A stretch of 64,000 nt of DNA. Source: Pachyseris speciosa (lineage: Eukaryota > Cnidaria > Anthozoa > Scleractinia > Pachyseridae). Where the stretch lies: positions 472,501 through 536,500 of the forward strand of contig JAEMWC010000032.1 of assembly GCA_016490735.1 (NCBI GenBank), read 5' to 3'. The notes beneath the pieces are model-generated. The model was not told the origin of the DNA. It saw only the letters and a list, made by a program, of their open reading frames with translations, and searched no databases. This document shows positions 32,421 to 43,600 of the stretch, in pieces (position 1 is the first letter of the stretch; the number at the start of each line of letters is the position of its first letter). Both the position numbers and the translations under genes were made by a program.

Positions 32421-33624
32421 GACTACTTCGGTGACCAGATTATAGAGTTCAGTATTAGGAGCATCGCTTTCTGAGAAAGAATTTGTAAACCTCTTAATCG
32501 TTACCCGGCAGTTGATGTACACCTTTCTTCTCGGGTGCTAAAATAGCAGTTTGAGAAGAAAGGTTATGCTGCTGTTCTGGAGTTTCCGGAGGTTGACCCA
32601 CCATGGACTTTACTTCTGCAGTTAACTACAGCAAGGCTCTTGCGACACTTTCCGCGTCGCGATACTACGATGTCATCAAACCAGAACAAAGTCGCCATCT
32701 TCCCCATTCCCTATTCAATGTTTTTTTCTCTGAAACCCGAGGCATAGAATTCTTGTTTTATCCAAAATAGCATTAGAAGAGAGAAGGAGACAATTAACAG
32801 TAATTCATGATTATTTATTGAGGGTTTTTATTTTAGCCACAATGTCACAAAAATTAGATATTGTTCTAATCTGTCCCAAACTAGTTTTGTCTGAGGTTGA
32901 AGCTCAGGAGAATCAGGTAAAAGTTCGTTCCCACGCTTTAATTCAGTGTGATACCAACCAGTCCTTCAGACACCTTCATGGAACGGCGTTGCTCCAGCTG
33001 CGTTGCTCCTTTTTGCTGATGACAAATAAATTTGTTGTCTATCATGAGTGTTTGTTACTGGCTTTAAATCTCCAAATTTGCAGCAATCACGAATTTGTTC
33101 TTTCTCACAGCCTCGTTTCCATGTTCATCGTGTTATTTTAATTAAAATCTACTTAAAACAACTAAGAGTATCGAATGTCATAATGTAGTCTCGTTTGGTA
33201 ATCAACGGTTCATGTGTATGAAAATTATAAGGAGTTTTATATTCTAACCTCGTTTCCATGCTGCAAGGTCACGTGACCACTAATTAAATAACAATTTACC
33301 AAAAATCTTTTAAGAGCAGCGTATTATATCTTGTGGGGAAGTTTGGTAACTAAAGGTGTATGTTTACGGAAGATATAAAGGATTTTCTATAGCAGCCTCG
33401 TTTCCATGCTGGCCTCCACAGGTCAGAAATTGGAACCCTCATAAATCCCGTCTTAGCAAGTTGCAAAGTTTCATGTCTACTAGATCCCAATGAACATTTC
33501 TAGACCAGTGGCTTGCTTTCAGCATAAATTTCTCACGGGACCTTAAATTATGACATTTGCTCCCTGCCTATCTTGACTTCTTTTAGAAATGCGGTTGATT
33601 AAGCTCTAAGTTCAACATTTTAGA

Positions 33625-33830
33625 ACGTCGAAAAACTGAAGCCTGTTCAGGAAGAAGCTCTCTTCAAATTAGTCCAACGAAGAGACGTGTTTGTGTCCTT
33701 CCGACCGGTTGTGGTAAATCGTTGATTTTCCATGCAGTTACGAAGAAGGGTTTGACTACCCAAAGAAGCCCATTCTGTTGGTAATATGCCCTCTCAGTTC
33801 CTTGGTCGAAAGCTAGCTAATTACGGCATT
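33625..33830 (+). pseudogene. RecQ-like helicase fragment, frameshifted
   Basis: The plus strand encodes KLKPVQEEALFKLVQRRDVF, then after a one-base shift LPTGCGKSLIFHAV (Walker A, 33697-33740), and after another shift KPILLVICPLSSLVES. This is the order seen at the start of RecQ-type DEAD/DEAH helicase domains (Q-motif-like start, PTG.GKS, P.L..L). No helicase motifs II-VI follow. It lies immediately outside the right arm of the 4 kb element. Confidence 0.65.
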
Positions 33831-34038
33831 TTTTCATGCTATCTTGGTTGCGATGGTCTTGTCAAAGATAATGTCTTGCAGCAATCTGTGTATTTAAAAC
33901 ATCCACTGCCAAACACAGCGAAATTGTGTACTCGGCAGAAATCATGTACGGACGTCCGCAGAATTTTTTTCGGGGTTCTGGAGGGATCCGCCATCCGAAA
34001 TTTTGTTCTTTGGCAAGCGAAAAAAGCGGCGAGATCGA
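33831..34038. other. Possible further helicase remnant, unassigned
   Basis: An open plus-strand frame runs through 33786-34073 but has no recognisable helicase motif and may be chance. Confidence 0.3.
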
Positions 34039-34317
34039 TTAAAGCCGGTTACAGACGAGCAAGTTTTCCTTGATAAGTTTTGACTTGGCAAATTTTATTT
34101 GCTGGTGTGTAAAGAAAAACTTGTCAAGTTTTTCCTTGACAAGTGCACTTGTTCAAAAACTAGCATGCAAGTGGACTTGTCAAAGAAAAACTTGACACAT
34201 CGCAGAACTTGCTCGTCTGTACGGGTCAACAAGGAAAACTTGTCAAAAAAATTGCCGTCCGCTGTGTAATTGAATTGCTGGCTACAGTGAATATTTGTCA
34301 AAGAAAATTTGTTCATT

Positions 34318-35302
34318 AATAATAATAATAATAATAATAGTTTATTGATATCCCTCTCGCAGCCTAAAAGGCTGAATTACAAGGATGGTCAGTGACAATA
34401 GTACAAGACTCTACGGTATAAAGACAGTCAAATAAATAATGATATAAATATGATTAAAGCACAAATAACAGAGAAAACATAACAGAGAAAAGGATTACAA
34501 CTGGTCTTGATACTTAATGGTGCAGAAATCTGCGAACCGCTTTGTCTTGGGGACAAAGCGCACCGGAACACGTTCGCCTGATCGGAGGCAGTACGGCCTG
34601 TCAATTGACACGCGAGGAATTAATGGCTTAAGGACAGGAGACGACAGGCAATCACGCTTGATAAAATTTATGCAAGCTTCTTCCCTTCTCTGGGAAAGGG
34701 CAGTGATGTCAGATTGAATTAGGGCTTCGTCATAGTGACAATTCGGCAGAATGATGCGTAGGGCCCTTTTTTGTACAGATTCTATAGCGTCATCTAAGTA
34801 CTTTGGCAGAGCTGCCCACACAGGGCAGGCATATTCTAGTACAGATCGTACAATGCTACAGTACACTTGCACTAGCTGCTTGATAGTGAGGCCACTCTTC
34901 TTAAGCGCGCGCAGTGCGTACAAACGCTTATTGGCCTTTTTGACTATATACTCTATGTGTACGTTCCATGAAAGATCTTCAGAGATATAGACACCTAACA
35001 GCTTATAGGTTACAACCCTTTCAATGACAGAACTCGCAACGGTAAGGGGGCCAGGGGGGAATGGGCTATACTGCATAAAGTTAATGATCATTTCTTTGTA
35101 TTTCTTAGAATTAAGTTTCATGCCTCTTAATGAAGCATATGTATAGATATCAGATACTGTAAATGGTAGGTAAGATGGCGAGCACCTAGGGACGATTTCC
35201 ATGGCAGTAGCATCGTCTACATACTTGACTCTGCTCTTACACTTAGCTGCCATCCCATTTACGAGAATGCAGAAGAGCAGGGGGGCGAGTTTGGTACACC
35301 AG
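34318..35302 (-). mobile_element. 5'-truncated non-LTR retrotransposon nested in a MITE
   Basis: Minus-strand copy starting inside the reverse transcriptase (TKLAPLLFCILVNGM, normally QGTKLGP) and ending with a 3' UTR and an ATT microsatellite at 34318-34340. The host MITE continues on both sides, so the order of insertion is clear. No target duplication was seen with confidence. Confidence 0.85.
34495..35302 (-). CDS. Reverse transcriptase C-terminal part, open but truncated
   Basis: About 268 residues without a stop, in one frame from the truncation point to a stop at 34495. It contains KYVDDATAME, the intact YxDD catalytic box, then LLGVYISEDLSWNVHIEYIV, the SIVRSVLEYACPVW segment typical of the thumb region, and a basic C-terminus ending in KYQDQL. 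The element lacks its 5' half (endonuclease, first polymerase motifs) and a start codon of its own, so it is not a functional gene although the remaining frame is clean. That suggests a fairly young insertion. Confidence 0.85.
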
Positions 35303-35563
35303 CAAAAAAAAACTTGTGAAGGCAAAACTTGCCAAAGAAAACTTGTCGTTCATAAACATGAGCAAATAAAAATTGTCAATGACACTTGTCAAGGAAAACT
35401 TGCTCGTCTGTAACCGGCTTAAGTTTTTTTCCCACCAATCTGTTTTTAAGCATTGCGCGTTATTGCACGTGCGAATGCTAGCTGTCAACACGTCAGCTCC
35501 CAAACCGGTTTGGTGAGATACGTGATCCCAAACTTGCATGGAAATGAGGCTGGTAACTCCCGT

Positions 35564-35662
35564 GACCAGAGGTTATTTTTTTTCCTCTCGGCGCTTCGCG
35601 CCTCGTGTCCGCGACTTCGCCGCGAAATTTCCCTCAACCAAACGAAAAAATAACCTCTGGCA
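35564..35662. repeat. Short inverted-repeat element (MITE-like)
   Basis: CCAGAGGTTATTTTTTT on the left pairs with AAAAAATAACCTCTGG on the right around a GC-rich centre with CGGCGCTTCGCGCC-type hairpins. The same CCAGAGGT ends are seen around 29291-29362. Confidence 0.6.
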
Positions 35663-36731
35663 CCCAGGGTAATCGAAAATGGCAAAGTCCTCGATTATAC
35701 AAAACCAGAATATCTTGATAATATTTTTGTGTTTGGCGGGTTGGCTAGCATGAAAAATTTACATAACTTCAAAACGGCAGGCGCATGATGTAATGCTTGC
35801 GACCTTTGAACAATTGATGTTTTTTAGCGCTTGCGCAGAAACGCCGGAAGTGAGCTTTGTGGATGAAACACGACGACAAAGAATAAGAAAAAGAAGAACG
35901 AAGCCCAGATCTAGACTTGGCCTTCCGGTGGAAATCGGCCGAGTAATTAGAAAACTATTACCTTAAAAATGCTTCCATACCAATCTTGAAGACACGTATA
36001 TTGGGTGCGAGCTTCCCGCGGGCACTGACATGCGTTACGCACCAGTGCGTGGAGCAGTTTATTTTTACCTCTTTCCCATTTCGTCTGAACCAAAAAAAAA
36101 ATACTAAAAAATGTTCGGAGCTAAAAGCAACATGTGCAAGAGTCACAAGAGACAAAACTTTCCGTATTTCAAATATAGCTAAATATATATTTCCATTCTT
36201 ATTGAGGGCAAAAACTTTAAGATTAAAACCTATTATGCACGAATTTCACAAATAAAATTACGACTTAAGTCCCGCCAGCAGTAAAAATGACGACTGGAAA
36301 TAAGATTCTCCAGAAAAAGGGTTTTCATATTGCTATGAATTTCACAGACCTTCGCAGTGTTTTCTGAAAGACGGACCGTTAAATATTTACGCAACTGAAT
36401 TATCATAACAATATCAGGTGCCACTTCAAAATAAGCTAGCCGGTTCCATTTATGTAAATGAAATCGCCCGTGGATGTATGAGAAACTAACAGTTTTAAAT
36501 TCCCTCAAAAAGAAAATCAAACGGATCTGATTTCAATTCTCGCGTGTGACATTTTCCACATGTGAATTTTTGGTCAAGTGTTCTTGGTACAGAATTTATA
36601 GGTCACGCGATTTCGTCCTTCAGTGGATGGCATGTTGACAATTCATAGCAACGGCAAAATAGCAGAATAACATTGTTTTGGTATTGGTTATAACAGTAAG
36701 TGCTGATAGCTAGATAGAAAGTAACACTGTC
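35663..36731. other. Upstream region of the plus-strand SLC7 gene
   Basis: No gene or repeat was recognised. The promoter and 5' UTR of the transporter starting at 36732 should lie here; I see no TATA box at a convincing distance. Confidence 0.45.
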
Positions 36732-38339
36732 ATGGAAATTCAAACGCTAACGGAGAACGAAGAAGGCAATTTAATAAGCGGCGAGGAAAGGATCAACGAT
36801 GAGCATGATTACTACTTTGAAAACATGGACGACTGGCAAATCAGCAACTTGGAAAGGAGTCCGTTTATTGAGCGGCACGGCGATACATCGAGGGAACCAC
36901 AGATTAAACGAAGAATTGGCCTCATTCATGCGATTGCTTTGGTTGTTGGTGGAATAATCGGCTCGGGGATTTTCATATCCCCTCGGTATGTTGTGAGATA
37001 TGCCGGTTCCGTTGGGGAGACCCTGGTTGTGTGGGCATGCGGTGGTTTGATTAGCTTGTTTGGAGGACTCTGTTACTGCGAACTGGGAACGCTCATCGAG
37101 AAATCCGGCGGCGATTACATCTACCTAAAAATCGCCTATGGTCGCTTCATCGGGTTCCTGTACAGCTGGGTTAATGTGTGGTTTTTAGAACCGGCTTCTA
37201 TGGCCATTCTTAGCCTGACATTTGCAACATATGCCACGGAGCCTTTCTTTCCCAGTCAAGCAACCGCTGCCAGTAATGGTGCGGACTGTCATCCGCCAGT
37301 GGGACTGATGAAGCTGTTGGCAGCTTGTGCGATTTGTATCTTGGCTATTGTGAACTGCGTCAGCATTCGTTTGGCCGCTCGAGCCCAAGTTTTCTTTACA
37401 TTTTGCAAGTTACTGGCAGTGGCTAGCATAGTAATTGTCGCTCTGATCCGATTGCTGCAGGGTAACACCACAGGATTTAGCCATCACGTTTTCAGAGGTA
37501 GTGCTACTGATCCGGGAGATGTGGGGCATGCCTTCTACAGTGCCATGTGGGCTTATGGCGGGTGGAATGGTCTTAACTTTATCACAGAAGAAGTGAAAAA
37601 CCCCAACAAGAACTTTCCGCGGACCTTAATGATATCCATTCCCCTGGTGACCCTGTGTTATGTGCTAATTAACTTTGCATATTTCAGCGTTTTGATCAAA
37701 GACGAAATCCTGGCATCTGATGCTGTTGCTTTGACATTCGCTTCTCGTTTAAGCCCGGTTTTCGGAGTGATGATGCCTCTTATTGTGTCTCTGTCGTGTT
37801 TTGGCTCGCTGAACACGGGAATGTTTAGCAGTTCAAGGGTAATATTCTCAATTGCCAGAGAAAAACAATTGCCTTCATGTTTGGCCATGATTCACAGGAA
37901 ATCCCAAGCGCCTGTGCCTGCCATCCTAATGCGAACGATGTTAGCACTCCTCATGCTTCTGCCCACTAATATTGAAAATCTTCTCAACTGGTTGGTGTTC
38001 GTTGATTGGCTTATCCTCTGCGTGATTTTCATTGGCTTAATTTGGTTGAGGAGAAAAAAGGCGAACAGTCCTAGATCCTTTAAGGTCTTTTTTATGATTC
38101 CTGTTTTTATGGCTTGTGTTTCATTGTATTTTGCGGCCACACCCTTCATCTCTAACCCTGTGGAGTCAGCCTTCGGCTTGTCAGTAATTTTTGCCGGGAT
38201 TCCAGCCTACTATATTTTTATAAAGAAAAACTGGACATCTAGATCAGAGGGCCTCACCCATTTGTCTTCTAAAATATCGTATTATGTTCAAGTTATTCTT
38301 AATGTAGGTCCTGTTCAGTCGCAGGATTCAAGTTTTTGA
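36732..38339 (+). CDS. SLC7 light-chain amino-acid transporter, intronless
   Basis: Complete 535-residue member of the SLC7 light-chain (LAT/b0,+) branch of the APC superfamily: a 12-helix plasma-membrane exchanger that normally pairs with an SLC3 glycoprotein. Residues 1-60 are a hydrophilic, acidic cytosolic N-terminus. GGIIGSGIF (73-81) is the unwound substrate-binding part of helix 1. CYCELGTLI (114-122) and AYGGWNGLNFITEE match helix 3 and helix 6 signatures. Cys186, in the loop between helices 3 and 4 (GADCHPPVG), sits where LAT1 has the cysteine that bonds to CD98/4F2hc, so heavy-chain pairing is likely. Length and frame are normal. The whole frame is a single exon, which suggests retroposition or an ancestral intronless form. 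Substrate (neutral or also cationic amino acids) cannot be read from sequence alone. Confidence 0.93.
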   Translation: MEIQTLTENEEGNLISGEERINDEHDYYFENMDDWQISNLERSPFIERHGDTSREPQIKRRIGLIHAIALVVGGIIGSGIFISPRYVVRYAGSVGETLVVWACGGLISLFGGLCYCELGTLIEKSGGDYIYLKIAYGRFIGFLYSWVNVWFLEPASMAILSLTFATYATEPFFPSQATAASNGADCHPPVGLMKLLAACAICILAIVNCVSIRLAARAQVFFTFCKLLAVASIVIVALIRLLQGNTTGFSHHVFRGSATDPGDVGHAFYSAMWAYGGWNGLNFITEEVKNPNKNFPRTLMISIPLVTLCYVLINFAYFSVLIKDEILASDAVALTFASRLSPVFGVMMPLIVSLSCFGSLNTGMFSSSRVIFSIAREKQLPSCLAMIHRKSQAPVPAILMRTMLALLMLLPTNIENLLNWLVFVDWLILCVIFIGLIWLRRKKANSPRSFKVFFMIPVFMACVSLYFAATPFISNPVESAFGLSVIFAGIPAYYIFIKKNWTSRSEGLTHLSSKISYYVQVILNVGPVQSQDSSF

Positions 38340-38720
38340 CGACAGAAGTATCTTTTATCGTTGTGCATTGTTTTCTTGTCGTATTTGTTTGGCTTGCAAT
38401 CAAGCAATTCATGAGATAGTAATTGTTACATATGCCCTTCTTTCTATTTTTCTAAGACCCTCCAGCCTCAGACTGGCCAAAACGTCTCTAAGGTGTCTTG
38501 AGTGAGATTTTAGTCTCTAGCTCTTTATTTTGCCCCCTGTTTTTTGGAATATAACAGCTTAGTCTAAACTCAGTGAACAGGGAAAAGGTCAATTGAACCT
38601 AAAATGCTACAATACATACCTACCGGCACACATGTGATGATATAATGGTATTTTTCTCATCAGTTTTACTAACCGGCGGCTTTTAAGGTTACAACATTGA
38701 TCTACTGAATTGCAATTTAA
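38340..38720. other. 3' flank of the SLC7 gene
   Basis: Non-coding sequence downstream of the stop at 38339. I did not find a convincing polyadenylation signal nearby; AATAAA occurs only at about 39230, beyond a MITE. Confidence 0.4.
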
Positions 38721-39001
38721 AGGAACAGTGTCACAAGTCTCGCGCATGTGCAGTAGCGATGCATCAAGTTGAAAAACAAGTTTCACCGCCGATATATATT
38801 TTCGATTATCAACACCATCCATATGGCACGGAACAAACAAACAAAAATCCCCAACGAGAAATATAGCTGAGGCTTCAATGCGTATTATTATAAGAAATGC
38901 AGCCGAAATCAATCCTACGGACCAAACTGAAGATGGCAGACAGATGATCTGTTGCTCACTTGAGAGTATCATCGCGCAAGCTCGAACGTGACATTGCTCC
39001 T
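38721..39001. mobile_element. TTAA-flanked MITE (281 bases)
   Basis: Ends AGGAACAGTGTCAC (left) and GTGACATTGCTCCT (right) are inverted with two mismatches, and both are flanked by TTAA (38717-38720, 39002-39005). Inside, TCTCGCGCATG and CATCGCGC near the ends are also partly mirrored. No coding capacity. Confidence 0.75.
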
Positions 39002-39005
39002 TTAA

Positions 39006-40560
39006 GCATTTTTAGGCTTCAATCACGAAAACATAAAAGGTGAAGTCATTCGTTTGGAACTCAGACATTGAGAAAGTGTACTTAGTTCAATCCATTTTTA
39101 CATCTAGGCTTGTTTTCACATTGTAATAGTAAGTAGACGTATGTAGACCAGCTTTAGAAGCAAGTGTTTATTTTCTGAGGGTTAAAAGGGATAATAACTA
39201 AATTAAACTGGTAACCGTAAGGACCTCAGAATAAAATTTAATAAAGAAACAATTAACATATCGCAAGACAAAAACTGAAAATCGAATATAAAAATTTATC
39301 ATTGAATTTCGGCAAAAACCTAAGAGTATATATAGATATGTAAGTATATCTATAAATGTTTTTTTTTTTTTGGTCGTTTTTTTCTGCATTTCAAATAAGT
39401 AATTAAAGAATGTTATTTTCAAAGTCTTCACATTTTCACTTCCTTGTCAAGATATTTCCAATATTACTGACCTTGTTTTAAAGGAGGTTTACTTCTTTGG
39501 TACTGTAAATCAGCTTACTTCTTGACATAGAGGGTAGTTGCTTTAGTACTGAGTCACAGAGCAGTTTTCAATCGAGTGTCGTAACACTAAATCCTTAGCA
39601 ATTACTCTACATGTTCTGACCAATCACAACAGACATAAACACCACAATGAGCCAATCAGAATTCGATGCAATTACATGTAACCGGTGCTAAGCGCGGGAA
39701 AATGTGCACGCGCAAGTCACAATTGGTTGAGAAAGGGCGAGTATTGCTGACGAATCACAAGCGAAGCAATGCAAAACTAAACCGAAAACAATTTACTTTC
39801 GATGCTCAATTAAAACTTGTCTTTGGAATTGCGTTAGGTATAGGTTAATGGGTAAATAATCCAGCCTCGATGTGCCACCAACTCCCGCTACTGAAAAATT
39901 TCCAAAATATCAAAATTTTCCTAGTCTCAACATTGGCTTTAGCTGATTAGCTGAGTCTCACCATAGGCGCAGACTGCATACTGGGTAATTTGCCATCAGC
40001 AAAGGAGAGACTTGCCTCCAATGCAGTTGATTTTGGGGATCAGGTGGATAAACTGACTCCCCTAAAAACACCTGCATGGGAGGCTGAGAAAACTAGACAC
40101 TAACGGAAGCTACAACTCTCACGTAGAATGGCACGACATATCCGGGACTTTTCCACACTTTCTGGCACTAAATACAAAGCTAATTTGGAAGATGTATACA
40201 AACAATAGAGAAAATCGGCCAAACACTGGTGAGGACCGCTTGGAAAATCGTCCTTTAAGGGATAATCATTCAGTTTACAACTTAGGATTCATATGGCTTT
40301 TGTATTTGAGAAGTTAAGAAAAGAAAATGCCACTATTTTTGTTAGTAGCTCATTGAGAACCATTATTTTTTTCTGGCTACAAAAGGAGCTTTATGGGCAC
40401 TCTGTTTGTATGGCCCTGACTCTTTCGGGTGGAAAATCTTGAAAAACTAGCAACCTTATTCTGTGTAAACGTCGGATAACGTTTTGACCATTGGACTGGA
40501 TATGCAAATTATTACGCCGCGCGCTGAAAACCTGGGAGCTGTAAGTACGTGTCGCGAAAG
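39006..40560. other. Gene-free stretch with dispersed repeat pieces
   Basis: 39600-39850 looks like a dispersed anthozoan repeat (GAGCCAATCAGAATTCGATG and CAATTAAAACTTG landmarks), from memory only. 40037-40096 matches 55214-55280. No gene is supported. Confidence 0.4.
40037..40096 (+). repeat. Dispersed repeat shared with 55214-55280
   Basis: GGGGATCAGGTGG, ACTGACTCC, CTAAAAACACCTG and GGAGGCTGAGAAAACTA occur in the same order and spacing at 55214-55280. A second shared block follows 500 bases later here (40575-40695) but only 30 bases later there. Confidence 0.75.
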
Positions 40561-40574
40561 ACAATGGCATTCTG

Positions 40575-40695
40575 GGTGATCGAAACACTTGTTCCACATA
40601 GCGGGAAATGTCCAGATACCCAGGAGAAAATTGCTTCACTAGAGCATTCAGTAGAAATGTGCTCCAGTGTGGTCGGCATAGTGACACATGGTACC
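40575..40695 (+). repeat. Second block of the repeat shared with 55295-55390
   Basis: TTGTTCCACATA, GGAAATGTCCAGA, TTCACTAGAGCATTCAG and GCATAGTGACACATGGT recur at 55302-55390. The 55 kb copy lacks the 480 bases between the two blocks, so either an insertion here or a deletion there separates them. Confidence 0.7.
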
Positions 40696-40699
40696 GGAG

Positions 40700-43600
40700 G
40701 CAAATTATACGGAAACTAAATCTTAGTAGTATGCGGTACTATTCTGGTCTTAGCTATCATAGCATCTGCTCATCCACCGTACGTTAGAGGTTCGGTACAT
40801 TACAAATTCTATGCCTTCACAATATCATCATCTACCGTGTGCATTCTGATGCGTCGAATGCGTGAATCAGTTGCCTTTCGACAGACCCGCGCGATTTAAT
40901 TTGCGGAAAACCGCTGTTTACGGGCAAAGCTGCAAGGGGCTTGCAATCGTGGTGCCTTGCGCGCAGGGCTTTACCCATTGTGCTCCTAAAAAAACAAATT
41001 ATGCTGCTATCACTGCTCACAAACCAAATTATGCTACTCAGATTCTAAAGTTATGCTTATAAAATGCCCGGACAACGTATCTGTGTACATAACAGGTAAA
41101 AGATAATTCAGAAAAGCTTGATTTCTTTTTTCTGGTAGTCTGACTTTAGATCGATGCTGGCTGGCGCCATATTGATTTTGTCGGGCAGTTTTTTACAATG
41201 CGTAGGGAAAGAGAAAGAGGTTTAGTAACTAGAAAGTGGGCAAGTCAAAATACTTCCGGTAGTTTCCAGATCTACTAAGTAAACACAACTCGCAGTTATT
41301 CTAAGGCAATAAACAAGCAAGAAAATGAAATTTTTATTGGCTTTGATCATTCAAAAGGTGTGAAAATCTCCAAATTATGCTCGAGGAGTGCTTTGAAAAT
41401 AGATGCTCATTTATTCTAGCACCGAATGGACCAAGCCCTGCTCACACGCTCCCACACAGATCCTAGGGAATATATGGTACACTTTGTATTTCACCATAAA
41501 AAGGGTGCGTCAGATCACAGATCTTGAGAGTCCAAAATAACACTTTATTGACTTTATTCTCAGCCCAAAGATTTCATTGCTAAACTGATTTATCTGAAGA
41601 TGTGAATAATCATAGCACTTATGAAAACTAATCTGGAGTTATCTAGGAAAAAATTTCTAGCGAAACACGCTCAGTTCATATTACCAGAAGCAGATTTGTT
41701 TCTGCAACAAACGCCTAAAAAGCTTGCTTTTGCGACGACTTTTCAGCTTTCGTTAAGTGTCTTTACTCACAGATAACGGAAATGATACTCTGCTAGCTAG
41801 CAGCGAGGTGGTGAGTTGAGAGCTCTCGGGGAAAGCGAGAAAGAGCCACGCAAGGCTCTCAGCGCAAGGAGACTACTTTGGAAAACCAAACAGAGAAGTC
41901 ACCAATCTTAAGTGGAAATTCAATGAAGCCCCACCTAATGCGTTCACCTTTCTTTTGAATCTGTGGAGAAACGCTGCAGTATGATCCCGCTTCTATAAAA
42001 ATATATATGCCTGGAAACTTTTGACGTTTTTGGGTTTGTTAGTTTGCTTGCTTGTTTGTTTATTTTTTTAGTGGGGGTGGGGTAGGAAGTGGGGAGACTA
42101 ACAGAATAACCATCAAACAAGAAACTGCCATTAGATATTTCAAAATATTACTTTATTTAATAACAAAATAACTTCATCTAAAACAATTTATAAATACTCT
42201 GGCGAAGCTGGAAGTTCGACAGCCGATTAAAATCACGGTAATTTTACCATCAGATCAAATTATAGGCCTTGTAAAGCATTTCAGAGCTGATTTGAAGCAA
42301 ATTCTATATTCTACGAGTTAATTAACATTTCAAGTAATAGTCTTCAGGAGTACTTCAGTAATTAAAACTACCTTTTTCTTGCCATATTTCACATAATCAC
42401 CAGCATTTCAACCACACTCCTAATCAATCCATTTGGCGACAGCTGGCAGAGTTTTTGAAGGTTTTTGCCTCATTTTCCCTTCAAAAGCCAACTTTTTTTC
42501 TGTAATCCACCAACACACCTCCACCCCCAACCCCACCCTTTTTCAGTGATGATTTTTGACACTTAAATTTAGACATGACATGTATGTTCAGTAATATATA
42601 TATTTAGCCAAGCCTAAAAGCGGAGCTCCAAAAGCATTCTTTTTCTACTGGCATTTACATATAGTCTGCTTGTCATATCACCCATCTGACCTCACTCAAG
42701 CTACAGACCCAATGCTGTAGAAAATAGTATGGAAAGGTGATCTGAGCCAGTGGCACAGTGGATTTGGACCCCACGTGGATTTGCACCCTCCAGTCCAGAT
42801 CTGCTTGTGGATCAGATTTGGACCCCCTAGTCCAGAACTGCTAGCAGATATGAATCCCCTTTTACGAATTTGGACCCCCACCCCTCCTAAAAACAAGCGT
42901 TCTATTGAGTAAGGTAATAAAAATTCCTTTCCAAACTGAGTTTGGAGATGTTAAAAAAGCAAAATAAAAATATTGAGGTAGGTTTTTTTTAAAATAATCT
43001 TTAATACCTTGTGTAAAAAAGAACCTGCAAAGCTAGTTTTCATCTATAAATTTTTAAAACAAAACATTTCTTAACATCTTAGAGCAATACCTAAGGACAG
43101 GTCTGTTTCCCCGTTCAACTGTAGGCAACTTAGTTACATACTTAGCTACTTAGGTATGGTTTAGAGCCACTAGAAATTGGTGGAGAAGCCTGATGATTGC
43201 TCCTTGGAATCAGTATCACATCAGATATATAGTGATTCAGATCATCACTTCATAATGAATGCAATTTCAATTATCCACAGCCTCCCATGAGACAGTCAGA
43301 AATCGGAAATTGTGTATCCTCTGGATATATGTATGCCTCACAAAAATTATGAAAGAAAGATACATGGAAATCAATAAAAATATTTAGATGCCATGAATTA
43401 AGACCAAGATATTTATTTTGATCAATTACTTCTTGACCTTACTATCAAAAAAAACTGCTTGCTAACATTAAGCTCATTACTCAATGCACCTACAGTGTTT
43501 TCAAAAAGAAATGCAGCTGCTCTTAGCTTCTGGCCAGTTAAGTGCAAGACCAAACAACTTGATAATAATATATTGGGCATTTGGTTGATACCACTATCAA

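Larger units (their letters stand above)
29551..33563. mobile_element. 4 kb element with ~500-base inverted arms carrying a decayed gene
   Basis: Left arm 29551-30105 and right arm 33063-33563 are inverted copies at roughly 85-90% identity by eye. Landmarks: GAAAGCAAGCCACTGGTCTA (left) against TAGACCAGTGGCTTGCTTTC (right), ACGAGGCTGCTATAGAAAAT against ATTTTCTATAGCAGCCTCGT, and the innermost GGAGATTTAA against TTAAATCTCC. GCATGGAAACGAGG recurs several times within each arm. Between the arms lie a dispersed repeat (30105-30495) and a heavily mutated minus-strand gene. I could not fix target duplications. Long terminal inverted repeats suggest a DNA transposon; a segmental inverted duplication is the alternative. 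Confidence 0.75.
34043..35418. mobile_element. TTAA-flanked inverted-repeat element with nested retrotransposon
   Basis: The ends are inverted repeats of ~35 bases: AGCCGGTTACAGACGAGCAA continuing GTTTTCCTTGA on the left, and its complement (TTGCTCGTCTGTAACCGGCT) on the right. TTAA lies at 34039-34042 and 35419-35422. The interior outside the insertion is rich in AACTTGTCAA and TTGACAAGTT motifs in both orientations, probably sub-terminal binding sites. A non-LTR retrotransposon (34318-35302) has been inserted, splitting a MITE of about 390 bases. Confidence 0.82.

Noticed and set aside
29551..33563. Maverick/Polinton virus-like transposon
   Set aside because: Long inverted arms fit, but there is no protein-primed polymerase, integrase, ATPase or protease and the element is far too short.
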